A stretch of DNA of 64,000 bases. Origin: Anticarsia gemmatalis (taxonomy: Eukaryota; Arthropoda; Insecta; Lepidoptera; Erebidae). A program made the translations under genes and the position numbers. Below the pieces are notes generated by a model, which saw only the letters and a list, made by a program, of their open reading frames with translations, was not told the DNA's origin and did no database searches. Positions 20,979-32,611 of the stretch are shown piece by piece (position 1 is the first letter of the stretch; every line of letters starts with the position of its first letter). The stretch covers positions 2,740,501 to 2,804,500 of the forward strand of contig NC_134757.1 in the NCBI RefSeq assembly GCF_050436995.1, written 5' to 3'.

Positions 20979-21007
20979 AGTTCATGGCGATGATGACAGG
21001 CGATTAG
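20979..21007 (+). CDS. TnC: troponin C, last coding exon and stop
   Basis: After the TGTTTCAG acceptor the exon supplies AG (completing Glu at EF-hand IV position 12), then FMAMMTGD and a TAG stop at 21005-21007. The F-M-x-M-M-T-G ending is the standard C-terminus of insect troponin C. The three exons encode about 91 C-terminal residues of a protein normally near 150-160 residues. Candidate poly(A) signals AATAAA lie at 21032-21037 and 21186-21191. Confidence 0.93.
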
Positions 21008-21191
21008 GAGATCAACATCGAGGTAACACATAATAAAAACATATTTTAGTTTTATCTGTGTTTTATTTAAGTATAGGTTATAATTTTTGTGAGAATTAGG
21101 CCTATATTAAGTAGTTAAAGATGCAATTACGAATTGCTGTCGTTGAATGGGTCTACTTTAATTGAAATATTTTACATGAAAAAACAATAAA
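21008..21191 (+). other. troponin C 3' untranslated region and possible poly(A) signals
   Basis: AATAAA at 21032-21037, 25 bp past the stop, and again at 21186-21191. The true cleavage site cannot be read from sequence; the second signal is at a more usual distance from the stop. Confidence 0.45.
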
Positions 21192-22042
21192 ATAATACAA
21201 TGGAAGTACATTTTTTTATTGGTTTTAAACAATTTTTTTTCATAATTAATTAAAAGACGAAAGTTTCGGAGGAGCATACTTGTGTTCGACCATGTTTGTG
21301 CCGCAATTATATTTAACGGAAAGTAAATGTGGTAATAAAAACCTTTTAAATTATCTTCTCTCGTTGAATTAAAGTAGACCTTTAAAAATCGAGCAATTTG
21401 GATTTTGATTGACTAGTAATCTGTTGTTCATAAAGCGCATATTAAGACCTGCGTTTTTATAAAAAATACAAATTGAATGTCGAACGCCCGATAAGAAAAT
21501 TTTAACGACGCAATAGTTTTGAAACTTCGTAATCGCACCGGAATAGTTAATTTAGTAGTAAATAGAAATGTATAAGATACTTTTTTTCTTGATCATAATT
21601 TTAAGTCACGCTCAGCAAAATATTGGTTTCTTCTTCAATAAAATACTTTAGAAAATAAAGAAAATATTCTGCCTTCATTGCTGCTTTAAGTTAAGATAAA
21701 TATTTTATGCTACGCACTAGTTATTTTTGTTATAATTTGCTTGTAATATTATAAAAAGCGACTATTTTGTTACTTATTCATTATGTCTGTAAATAAAATG
21801 TTTATAATGAAATATAGAATTTATATTTTAACTCTTGCTTGTTATTGATTACACGCATAAGTATAATAATTAAAAATCAGTATTCAAAACCAATAATTTT
21901 AAGGGTAAATATTTATAGTTCTACAACTTAGTAGAGAGCCGCACGAAACAAAACATTGTCAGGTGTAAAAACGTGCGGGTTATATAAGTTCTAAATTCTT
22001 TATTATATGTATGTACCTGCCGGAAAGGAACGCCCTAGAAAC

Positions 22043-22206
22043 TATACCGTGAAATAGTTATAAACATAGTAATGAAGGAGGATTTTTTTATATATCGTAA
22101 TATAGTTTTTAAACTCTGGCTTGTTCGGACTTTTACCATTGTGACTTGGAAAATCTTAGGTTATACCGGAAAATCTTAGGATTTACCACAGTTCGGGCTT
22201 TTACAG
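22043..22206 (-). mobile_element. half copy of the 533-985 MITE
   Basis: The right end TTCGGGCTTTTACAG is followed by TA (22207-22208). The body matches, inverted, the left half of the 533-985 element as far as ACCGTGAAATAGTTATAAAC. The other end is missing, so this copy is immobile unless it is mobilised in trans from an end not seen here. Confidence 0.7.
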
Positions 22207-22239
22207 TAACATATACAAATCATATCGGCAATGTCTTGA

Positions 22240-22400
22240 AAAAGCGGCGGTCTTGTATGACAAGATGTATGGATGTGAATCAGACAAGGCAAGTTTGTAA
22301 GGATCGTATTAAGTGGCGATCTTTGGTCCCAGGCTACTCCTATGGGAAAAAGGCAGTAATTTTATGTATGCATGTATGAATGAATGTTTGTATGACGTAT
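22240..22400 (+). mobile_element. LINE 3' tail, TCCTGTATGACAAGATG family
   Basis: It begins GGTCTTGTATGACAAGATG and ends in ATTTTATGTATGCATGTATG plus a TATG run. It is the best-preserved copy of this tail in the window. It follows directly on the MITE copy ending at 22206. Confidence 0.6.
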
Positions 22401-22859
22401 GTATGTATGAATTTACCTCTTCTCTTGAAATCCTTGTATAAATAGCTCTCTACTAAGTTAAACTATACATACTGTAAAAGTATTTCCAAAGAAAAAGTAC
22501 CTACATTAACAATTCACGTTACAAGATTAGCATCTAAAGCCTAACGTATCTCCATCCTATCCTTTCCACATTAATTCTTTTCCTTCAAAGTGACAAAGGT
22601 TTCAAAGACAAAAGGCGAAGAGTTCATTAACACATGAAACATGAAACTGGACAAAGAAATGTAAACTGCTTTGTGGCACCCCTAGGGATTAGGGCTGCTG
22701 GACAAAAAGAATGGTAAGTAGAATGTATCGTTTGATTTAATATTAAAGAAAGGACGTTAGGAATAATTAATAAAGTGGGTCTTAAGATTAGCGGAGAAAC
22801 AACACAGGGATTTGGAAACACAAATTTGTCGCACATGTTTAATAATTAAATTCTGGGTG

Positions 22860-22940
22860 TAAATGGATTCAAGGCTAAAATCCTCCTTCGTTTGGGAGGA
22901 GACCCTTGTCCAGCAGTGGGACGGTTAACGGTTGAAAAAA
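22860..22940 (+). mobile_element. SINE 3' tail fragment
   Basis: Contains GGGAGGAGACCCTTGTCCAG and CAGTGGGACGGTTAACGG, the 3' part of the SINE at 8426-8727. The tRNA-like head is absent. Confidence 0.6.
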
Positions 22941-24740
22941 TATGGTTGACTGTTACCCAGGAGGTTGGATTTTTATGTTGTGATACACTCTTATGATGAA
23001 ATTAAATTTGATATTCTATATTATGCAGGAAGCCTAGGCCTTGTGGAATTTTGAATATTTAAAATCTGTAATTATCGTATTTATAATAAGTATAATCTTA
23101 TAAACTATAACCGCGTGGTTAGCCGGTCCCGCGGTTAACCTCTAATACGAAAGAGAGAATTTGGCTAAAAAAAAAATAATAACTTAATTTTCACGACTAA
23201 AACACACAGAGCTAATTATTATACTTCACAGTACACAGACAATTACAGTCCATGACAATAAACATAGAGAGAATGATTCCATTCACTACAAAATGGCCGG
23301 CGTGCAATCTTTTCCCGCGTTTCTCATATTCCAATATTGCACCGGCGGCCAATGTTTCACGCCTCACATGTTCCCACACGTATAAATTGCTTTTGGTACC
23401 GTTTTTCTGACGTGACGGGAAGCTTGCAGCCGGTTGATAAAAATGCCAAAATTTGACAAGTTAAAAGTAGGTATATTTTTGTTTGAAAGTGTAGTAATAG
23501 TCTTTTATTTCGAGTAGTTAGAGTGAAGAAGTATAGTTCGTGGTCACCAATGGGCAACAATCCAAATGCCAACAACAGTGCAACAATGGGTTAAAAGAAA
23601 TATTTCTTATAAGGCAGTACAGTTCTGCGTTGCAACGAGACGCAGTTTGAGTCTGTTTTTAGTCGAGGTAAAATAATAATAGAGCGTTTAATAGACTTCA
23701 TCATTAGTTCAAAGAAATCACTATTTATCGCATAACCTATCACATAAACGGTTCTTTAAAAAATATTCAGTTAACTGTAGTCGCATTTTCAGTCAGTAAG
23801 AATTCCTTTGACATTCAGATCGCACTAAGCCTAAAACAGTCTCATATCCCTGTAGCACTAAAGTGGGCATAGCCTAGAGCGCCGGCTACAGACAGCACAA
23901 TATTTTCTTTGACAGCCCTACTGTAAGGGTCGGTACACACGCAACTCAGCACGTCACAAGTTGAATGCACATAGCATGTTTTTAGAATGAATTCTCTAGT
24001 GTGTTTGTCACCTGTTGTTTAAGTGTCATTTTGCATTATAGTTTAACATTTAATGACTATGACTTTTTTTTACTTTCAGTGTAAATTAGTAGATGCGTGG
24101 AAGTGACTTTCTTTTACCAGAGCCAATTCTTTGTACATAATAAACTAATTTACTATTTAACTGAAGATTACAGACGCACTCCCATTATAAACTGTTACAA
24201 GTTGTATATCAATTCGCGGTGAATTCACCCCTTCTAGACAAGATCTAAGGTACCATAACGAAAAACAAAATGAAAGTAAATATCAACTGTCAAACTATGA
24301 AACTTAACCGAAGGCACAAAAAAAATCGGGCTGTAGTTTCATAGTTTAAAAATATTGTTTTTTAAGGGGAGCAAAAACGTCTGAATTTGCCAAGGATGCT
24401 TAGTTTCATTTCTCACGTAATCAATGTAATCAAGAAAAAGTAAATCAGCAAGAAAATACTTCCTTTCTATGAATAACAGGCGTATTAACTAATCCTACGA
24501 CAGTAACTACCTTCAATTTATCTCCAAGACATAGCGTACGTGTTGAAACAATCCTGTAATCTGTTAGGCGACCTCCATAAATATCTGTAGGGTACTCCTA
24601 AACAAACCCAGTCCTAAGCATACAAGGTAAAATAATGTATTTATTCCGTGCCGTCACAGGTTACACCGTAAATGACATGAATGGAGCCATTATGAGTTTT
24701 TGGGGGCTTAAAGATGTGATGATTAAGAGCACGTAAAGTA
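22941..24740. other. non-coding stretch with one GC hairpin
   Basis: A short hairpin-like block, GGTTAGCCGGTCCCGCGGTT then AACC, is at about 23117-23140. No coding exon with splice sites was seen; the frames at 22627 and 23357 on the minus strand look like chance. Confidence 0.35.
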
Positions 24741-24750
24741 GAACCGTAGC

Positions 24751-24910
24751 GCGATTCTGTACAGTCGGTACTGTCGAGTATCGAAAGTTTGACATTTAGA
24801 ATATACTGCCAAAATAGTTCTTACAACGCCCGTCAGAGGCGCTAATCAGATTTTCATACAAAATTTATCGATGACAAGCCGGTTGTCGGTAGTCGGTAGT
24901 AGTACAGAAT
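24751..24910 (-). mobile_element. MITE copy related to 2453-2612
   Basis: It starts GCGATTCTGTACAGTCGGTA and reads on through TCAGAGGCGCTAATCAGATT to CCGGTTGTCGGTAGTCGGTA. This is the 2453-2612 element in reverse, with the same end and internal order. Confidence 0.65.
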
Positions 24911-25065
24911 TCCGAAAACGATGTCCAGAATATAGCGAAGTGGAGGAGAAAGATTAGGAAGGCTGCCGCCACTACCATATGGCATTCATAAGAAGGAAGA
25001 GAGGAAAATATTTAAAATATATCTTGTTTCAACTGCTAGATAAAAACCTGGTTTAGTGTTTTATT

Positions 25066-25200
25066 TATTTTTTAACCCATTACTGTCTGCCTGCCCTGCA
25101 GTGGGCAAGGGTTTCCTCCCGAACGAGGGGGAGGGGTTAGGCCTTGAGTCCACCACGCTGGCCAAGTGCGAATTGGGGACTTTATATTGGCAGTTTCAAA
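25066..25200 (-). mobile_element. SINE 3' tail fragment, minus strand
   Basis: Contains TAACCCATTACTGTC, CCCTGCAGTGGGCAAGGGTT and GTCCACCACGCTGGCCAAGT, the reverse of the 8426-8727 SINE tail. Confidence 0.65.
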
Positions 25201-25460
25201 AATAATTTAAAGTGTCAAAACACTGTTTAACTAATTAGAGATTGCGCGAGGTATATTACCGATACAGTTAGAAGATCCTTTAATCAGAGCTCATAACAAC
25301 TTAAGAGATAAAAGTTGAACAGAAGAACTCTCATAATAGAACATAGTAATGTTATCTGATTTAACATAATTACAATAGTTCGCGTCACCCCGGGAATCCA
25401 TTACAAATTGTAAGTAGGTTTGTAGGTCACAGGACTCGACGGTTCACACTCGCTACACGC

Positions 25461-25722
25461 TGGATAATTGCATAGTTCGATTTTGTAATAAGTGTATTTT
25501 TCGTTTTATTTTTTGTAATGGCAACTGTATTTACTGTTAGCTAACGATATTTGTTCTTTTTTAATGTAGTTTAGCATTTGTTTTTTTTTAACGGGATAAT
25601 TGGATAGTTTGATTTTCAAATAAGTGCATTTTTTATTTTTTGTACTGGCAACGGTATTTACTCGTAGCTAATGACATTTTGTACTTTCGAAATGTAGTCT
25701 AGCATTTGGTTTATTTTTATTT
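25461..25722 (+). repeat. two-copy tandem duplication, ~131 bp unit
   Basis: Copy 1 (25461-25592) and copy 2 (25593-25722) share GGATAATTG, TAGTTTGATTTT-like, ATTTTTTGTA, TGGCAAC, GTATTTACT, TAGCTAA and TAGCATTTG in order, with many substitutions. It is an old local duplication with no coding sense. Confidence 0.65.
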
Positions 25723-25759
25723 TAAGGTTGAAAGCAGGAAAAAAATGTCGGGATTTTAT

Positions 25760-25890
25760 GTAGTCCTGTATAATATGATGTCTGTGTGTAAATGAAGCAA
25801 GGTAAAGTTTGGAAGGATCGTAGCCAGTGACATTCTTTGGAGTCTGTCTAACCCCGAGGAAAAAAGGCGTGATTTTATATACCTATGTAC
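25760..25890 (+). mobile_element. LINE 3' tail, TCCTGTATGACAAGATG family, decayed
   Basis: Starts GTCCTGTATAATATGATGTC, contains AAATGAAGCAAGGTAAAGTT and GGAAGGATCGTAGCCAGTGA, and ends GGCGTGATTTTATATACCT. Same motif order as 22240-22400. Confidence 0.55.
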
Positions 25891-26494
25891 TAGTATGTTT
25901 GTACATAAATCTAAAGTAACATTTTGTTATTTTTTACAATGATCTCATTTTTGCCAATAACGATAATAAAACTGACAAATCAAACTTAATGCTACTGAGA
26001 AACTAATGAAACCTTCTTATATCGAAACATTATCTTGATTTTTAGAAATGTTATTTTAATGACAGTCTGAACTTCTAACAATATTTTGTTCTATTAATAC
26101 TGCATTTCACTTAAAACAGAATAAGATAAATATTCTCTAAAATGATACTATAACTTGCTCCATTAAACCTAATGTCGTAAGATTGCGAGTGATATTTCAA
26201 AATGGAGGAGATATTTCCATTAAAATTGGATAGAAAGATAGGGCGTCGTATCAAAATGTCGCTATTTCAAAGATATCGACGCTCCGAGTTATTGCCACCT
26301 GCGACTGATATTAAAGTCCCAACACACCTGTATAGATGACGAATATTCTTGATACCGATTTTAAAAATATAAGGGTACATTTTTCCTACGTAAGGTAACT
26401 TTTTTCACGGTCTTTTGTCAGATCTTCTATATGATTTTGTCAAAAATTAAAGTACATTTTTGAGTGAAGTTATCTAGCGGCAGAAAAATAAATA

Positions 26495-28283
26495 AACTAG
26501 TCCCAAAAATTAAGGGATATAAAAAAAGAATCCAAATTTTTGGGTGATTTTCAACAAGCTGTAACTCCGAGGAAAATGGTCGTACAGAAAAAATAAAAAA
26601 AACAAATTGTAGCTTCAAGTGTCTAATTTTTAGATATGACCATGAAAATTTTTTGTCACGGCCAGGTCTGGAGAAATCCAACGAAAACTACCAAAAAAAA
26701 TTTTTTCAAAATTTTTTCCCTCCTAAAAAAAGGTCCACGGGCTTCAAAAATTTTTTTTTGATTCTTTCGTTCTAAATTTCTTTTAGAAAATTTAATCCTC
26801 TTTAATTTGCCGTATTCAAAAAGCCTGTACGACGATTTGCCACGGAGTTATCGTCAATCAAAGCAAAAAAGTTATTTTTGACTTTGATATTCAATTACTC
26901 CGGAAATAATGATCGTACAGGAAATCAAAGGAGGGTTTTGAAAACTGCACAATATTCTCTATAAGAAAATGTAAACATCCTGTAAGAAAAAATTTTTTTT
27001 TGAATTGAAACCTCGGACTGAAAAAAAGACAAAAATTCGCGAAATTAAGGATATTTGGATAACTTGGTATAACTTTGGATAAAATCGATGAACGAAGAAT
27101 ATAATCGGTAATTTTTCAACCTCAAAGTGTCCCCTAATATCCCTCAAAAATTCAAAGCGCTGCGATTTTTTTTTCATTGAGCCCCGAAGCTTCAAATTCT
27201 TTGTTGTTGCAAAAATCACCATTGTGAGCAATTTTGTGATTTTTATTCATTTTTTTAATAAACATTTTTTTTTCTCTCTAAAATCTTTATTTTTTCGATT
27301 AAAAATCAAATCGCGTGCCTATGCTCACTCCACGACATCGTCGAGCCCGATTGGCTTATGCGCATGACCATCACGATTGGGGTCGTAGACAGTGGACCAG
27401 TGTCTTATGGACTGACGAATCTCGATTTTGACTTCATGGCAGCGATAGACGATCTCTCGTTTTGCGATTTGCTTTTTAATCGAAAAAATAAAGATTTTAG
27501 AGAGAAAAAAAAATGTTCATTAAAAAAATGAATAAAAATCACAAAATTGCTCACAAAGGTGATTTTTGCAACAACAAAGAATTTGAAGCTTCGGGGCACA
27601 ATGAAAAAAAAATCGCAGCGCTTTGAATTTTTGAGGGATATTAGGGGACACTTTGAGGTTGAAAAATTACCGATTATATTCTTCGTTCATCGATTTTATC
27701 CAAAGTTATACCAAGTTATCCAAATATCCTTAATTTCGCGAATTTTTGTCTATTTTTCAGTCCGAGGTTTCAATTCAAAAAATTTTTTTTTCTTACAGGA
27801 TGTTTACATTTTCTTATAGAGAATATTGTGCAGTTTTCAAAACCCTCCTTTGATTTCCTGTACGATCATTATTTCCGGAGTTATTGAATATCAAAGTCAA
27901 AAATAACTTTTTTGCTTTGATTGACGATAACTCCGTGGCAAATCGTCGTACAGGTTTTTTGAATACGGCAAATTAAAGAGGATTAAATTTTCTAAAAGAA
28001 ATTTAGAACGAAAGAATCAAAAAAAAATTTTTGAAGCCCGTGGACCTTTTTTTAGGAGGGAAAAAATTTTGAAAAATTTTTTTTTGGTAGTTTTCGTTGG
28101 ATTTCTCCAGACCTGGCCGTGACAAAAAATTTTCATGGTCATATCTAAAAATTAGACACTTGAAGCTACAATTTGTTTTTTTTATTTTTTCTGTACGACC
28201 ATTTTCCTCGGAGTTACAGCTTGTTGAAAATCACCCAAAAATTTGGATTCTTTTTTTATATCCCTTAATTTTTGGGACTAGTG
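26495..28283. mobile_element. Tc1/mariner-type palindromic relic with ~820-bp inverted repeats
   Basis: The left arm (26495-27314) and right arm (27464-28283) are near-identical inverted copies with only scattered substitutions. Each ends in ACTAGTCCCAAAAATTAAGG-type sequence and TA flanks both sides (26493-26494, 28284-28285), as for Tc1/mariner insertions. The 149-bp centre encodes a piece of Tc1-like transposase. The arms carry mirrored open frames (for example 26427-26681 minus and 28097-28288 plus), which are not genes. A single strand could fold into one very long hairpin. Confidence 0.85.
27312..27467 (+). pseudogene. Tc1-like transposase fragment in the palindrome centre
   Basis: The frame reads RVPMLTPRHRRARLAYAHDH, HDWGRRQWTSVLWTDESRF, then an in-frame TGA, then LHGSDRRSLVLR. 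The W-x4-W-x-x-V-L-x-T-D-E-S-R-F block is the region around the second catalytic Asp of the Tc1 DDE transposase, and the DxRxxVxR block normally follows it. Only about 50 residues of a protein of roughly 340 remain, and the stop sits where a codon such as TGT or TGG would be expected. The first and third catalytic residues are missing. Confidence 0.85.
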
Positions 28284-28289
28284 TATAAC

Positions 28290-30295
28290 TGTACGACAAT
28301 ATGTTATGAAGATACAGGAGTAATCGAACACTTAAACCACTTTAACAATGTCCAGGAAGTGAAAGACAAAAAGGTTTGAACCACGCAATAGTTTGACTAC
28401 AGTAAACTTTAGCTTACTTACATGATACAAATTATTACTGAATCTTTTGTTAGTAAGGACCAACGAGAAAAGATCTTAACTGTGTCACTTAATCCAGTTA
28501 TACCTATATTACCTACTGACCATAGTACCCATACGGCTTACATTTTATACCCCTTTGCAAGGCGCATGTAGAAAAATCTGTGATTATATTGAGATAAAAT
28601 GTATACTTAACAGTATTTTTTTTAACAAACAAAGTTTTAAAAAGAAACTTCCAATAACCAGTAACCAAATCGACCAACAAACGACTAGTATTCAAATAAA
28701 TTAGACCACAGATTCAAAGAACGATCGAACTAAACCGCCCGCAAGTTGTCAGATGTAGTCTAACTTAGTCAGGAGAGGGAATACAAAGTGACAGTCTAAA
28801 ATCTCGCTACCTAACGAGAGATGTTTCCAGGAAACCTTAGAACTTTAGTGCTTTTTGGATTTAGTATTAATGTACTTCCTTTAAAAACTTGTATTTTGGG
28901 CTTTAGACGGTAATATCCGTTTTATAAGAAAGTTTGACTTATGTTTTGTATAAGAAAATAATATATTTTGACGGTAACTTCGCATTAATACATAGTTTAT
29001 AAGAAAATCGTTTCCCGTGTCTGTTCCTATGTCTGGAAAAGTTGTAAAGGTTTTTTTATCCGGGCGATGTCGAGGCGGGCCGCTAGTTAAACATAAATTG
29101 AAAAGTGCCTAAATGAGTGCCTAGATATTATTTATTATTTACACAAGAATATTTAAAAGTTCTTCTCTTTTTTTATTTAGATTTTATGTACATTAGGTAA
29201 TATAATTAAGTTCAAAAATTGAAATTAAAATACATATAGATTAATTAACTGCCAGCTTTAGAACAGACACTCTACGCAAGGGGCAGAAAATGGTATTAAT
29301 GTTCGTCTCTCCAAGTCAAAATGTTTCTTTATTCCATTCATACAGCGAGAGGTATAAACGCGAGCCTTCAGAATCAGATCTACCTTTAACAATACTGTCG
29401 CGAGTTCAGTAATTGAATTTTGATATCGGACCCCTACTGTGTAAGGGGGGAAAAAGAGAAAATTTCCATATTAGGTCAACTTTAGGGGGAGAATAAAAGC
29501 ATAAAAATATACTATTGATTTCTTTGCTTTTGATTTCTTTTCTTGGTCCATATTTCAGAGTCTATTAGGTCACTCTATTTTCTCTTAGGTGTATAACATA
29601 GAAATATAATAATATTTTTGACTTTCGAAAATTTGCAATCACAATATCTATAGATTTTATCAAGTTCAGAAAGGCGCCATTATTTGTTTAGTTCTGTCCT
29701 ACAAGGTTTTTTCTTAGATTGCCAGAAGTTGGAGTTCTAGTTGTGTGTTAGTTGTAAATAAATTTTCAGTTAAACTATTTTATCCTAAATTGATTAATTT
29801 TATTCGACATACATAAATGTAAACAAAAAGTAAGTTAAAAAGTAAACTGTAGTTATTTTAGTTTATACTAACTGTACCTATTTAGTTATCTACAAAAAAA
29901 TATGGAGAAAAAACAAAAATAAATTTCTCGGAAGTTAAAATGGAATATTCGTAATGTTGAAAACCATTCAAGTATTAACTTTCTTCAATTTCAAGGCCTC
30001 ACTTAGTATATCAAAGTGGTTTCAGTAAATTTTGGGACGTACTCGAAACGGATCCTAAAAGTTTCGGGTTCTAAAGTTTGTAGGTCAGGAAAAGTCTTGG
30101 AATATTTTGGTAATGCCGATTGTTCAGTGATCAAAGAATTCTTTGAAATATTGAGTAACTAGCGGACTCGTGGTTCCTCTTGCTTACAAACTTGCTTTTC
30201 CCTTTAAACCTCTTACTGTTTTTTACAATAATAAATTATACCCATGCTAATTTTCAATAAAAATCGTCAACTGCTTAACAGTAAAATTATATCAT
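28290..30295. other. non-coding stretch with one Helitron-like 3' end
   Basis: A Helitron-type end, GGGCGATGTCGAGGCGGGCC then GCTAGT, lies at about 29062-29087; its 5' boundary was not found. Otherwise AT-rich sequence without gene or hairpin. Confidence 0.4.
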
Positions 30296-30299
30296 ATAT

Positions 30300-30445
30300 T
30301 ATCAGCCTAGCCCTTCTTCCCACTATGTTGGAGTCGGCTTACAGTCTCACCGGATGCAGCTGGATACCAGTATTTTACATGGAGCGACTGCCTATCGGAC
30401 TTCCACAACCCAGTTGCCTGGGCTATAACACGATACCCTTCGATA
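30300..30445 (-). mobile_element. LINE 3' tail, minus strand (GGAGTCGGCTTNCAGT family)
   Basis: Contains ATCAGCCTAGCCCTTCTTCC, CTATGTTGGAGTCGGCTTAC, CGGATGCAGCTGGATACCAG and GAGCGACTGCCTATCGGACT. The same order is seen at 62740-62890; the inserted fragment at 12310-12389 gives the orientation (its GATG end is 3'). The 85-codon open frame here is repeat sequence, not a gene. Confidence 0.65.
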
Positions 30446-32530
30446 ATTGTATGATATTTAATATCAGACAAAATTTCACATGTATGCATATTACATATTA
30501 GTATAGTCAAATCAGAAACAAGAATTGCTAGATTACATTTTCAAACCTCTCATAAACGATTTATCTAAATGTCAAAATATAAGTTTTTAAAATTCATATG
30601 TCATTGTGTTCAGAAGCATTTGTTTCGAACTGTTATCATTTTTTAAGCCTATTGAGATTTTCATCCCACATTTACTAATTCGCAACTTCCGTTAAACGTC
30701 GTGCTCAATGGATACAGTTGATACATTATTACACGATTCAAAGAAAAAATATATTTTATTTATTTCATTGTAGATTTATTGACAGGAAATAATCATTCTT
30801 TCTAGTTTATTCGAATATCTTAATACATCATATCGCTTTAGTTGTTGAAAAAATAATTTTCATATTTCGAGAGCAGGAAGGAATTAGATTTTTTTTTATC
30901 ACTACGATAGATTTAGCATAAAACCACTGATTAACGCATCGAGCGTACTAGTTAGCACATAAGTTGATTTTAAATGTCAATCCCTCGACACTTTACAGTA
31001 CCGAGTATAGAAAATCACGCTAGTAGATTAATAATCTTGTACCTCTAAAAGGCCTCTTAGTTTATTCTGGAACGAGTGGACTCTTATACTAGTAATTGTA
31101 GAAAGTCCGCAAATTGATAAAACTTAATTTTGGAAATGGAATTTCTTTGTTTATTCTTAGCAACAATCTTTCGATTCGCAAAGTGACCTAAATTGTCTTC
31201 CAATTGCCATACTTAAGGGCATAATCGAAAGCGATTTGTGACTGATTATATCATTTTCTTTACTAGACTTTGCAAAGAATATTGTTTGGGATTTCTCAGT
31301 CAATCTATCAGTCTATGGCCTTATTTTAGTACTGGACATAGGCTTCTTTAGATTGATTAAGGTAATATTTTCAACGATGAAAAAACAAACGAAAGATTTT
31401 CGCCTCCAGAAAAAATACTCTATAAAAATATTTTTGCTTTTATAAGATCGTAAATTTATTAATCTATAGATGTAATGTAATGTAATTTTTAACAGTAGTT
31501 TTATTAAAGAAGAGCATGGTTTCCTAGAAATATTATATACAGATAGTTAAATAAAAAATCTGTTAAGTTTTACCATGTAGTTAAATTGCTCGAAGTAATT
31601 ATTTGTAATGGTGTAAATTTCGTTAAAATTTAAATAGTGAAGTAGTTTTTGTCGTCTCCTGTAGTTGAAATTGGTTGATAAGTAAAAAATCTACATGATG
31701 TCTGTGTAGTGATGTGGCCACACTTACCGTCCGCTGAATCGCAGATGATGATGTTCTACTGCTAAAACAAACTACAATCTTTAACGCAGATGACTCATGA
31801 CAAAAACCTTTGGCAATGATTTTTATTCAAACAGATTTTGCAGTAACGCTTGCAGACTGCGCGAGCGCCAAGCTACGCTTAAAAGCTTCGCTGCGCTTAT
31901 CAGACAAGTAGTTATTAAACTATTAAGCGCGCTTATCGCTCGCACAATCCGTGAGCGTGTCTATAAAACCATTTCAAAAGTTGTGATCAAATTTTCCACC
32001 TTGGATTTAGTTTCGAACTTTCATCAGATACTAATGTAGGAACGTGGTCTTTGAACTAAGTAGTGATCCATTATGATAAAGGTATGTTTGCGTGGCTTCT
32101 GTTATCTAGTAAGCGTGATCTATAAATGGCTCCAATTCTCTATATCTTAGAATAGAATTTGTTACTGCTATTCAGCTGTAATGTCCCATAAATATTACTA
32201 TAGGAGCATGAATGTGGGCTGATTACAGTGAGTAGGGCTTTGTTTTCTATGTGTTTTTCTTTAGTATATTTTTATTGCCACTACTCTTTTCTATATGTGA
32301 ATGGAACTGATATCAGTGTAGATGTCTGAATTCGCTATTCATCTGAGAAACTTTGATCACAAGTTATTCCATAAGGAGCGATTTTAGAATTGACCCAGAA
32401 TTGGTTTTGGATTCAGAAGAGTATATGAAAATTGTAATGACTGTATATATGCACGCATTGACGTTCTATTACCTTCATTTCACATTTCAAATAAGTATAT
32501 TACAATAATTATTCAAATACTCTTGCAAAT
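30446..32530. other. non-coding stretch
   Basis: Weak MITE remnant (ACAGTACCGAGTATAGAAAA) near 31000 related to 2453-2612. A short GC-richer island at about 31845-31965 repeats GCGCTTATC-like words. No gene recognised. Confidence 0.35.
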
Positions 32531-32537
32531 TAATCGT

Positions 32538-32611
32538 TTAACCGCCATGGTCGGCTATACTCGACTTGCACTTTCTGATGTCGAGTATAGCCGCGGCAGT
32601 CAAAAGGTTAA
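32538..32611. mobile_element. short palindromic MITE with TTAA ends
   Basis: TTAACCGCC..CGGCTATACTCGAC is mirrored by GTCGAGTATAGCCG..GGTTAA around a 14-bp spacer. The ends are TTAA on both sides, which would suit a TTAA-targeting element, but the unit is only 74 bp. Confidence 0.6.

Noticed and set aside
26427..28288. Four mirrored open frames of 63-90 codons in the palindrome arms
   Set aside because: They are reading frames through the inverted repeat arms, identical on both sides because the DNA is palindromic. They are low-complexity (Phe- and Lys-rich) and carry no domain.
30244..30501. 85-codon open frame with cysteine-rich middle
   Set aside because: The frame is mostly the minus-strand LINE tail also found at 62740-62890.
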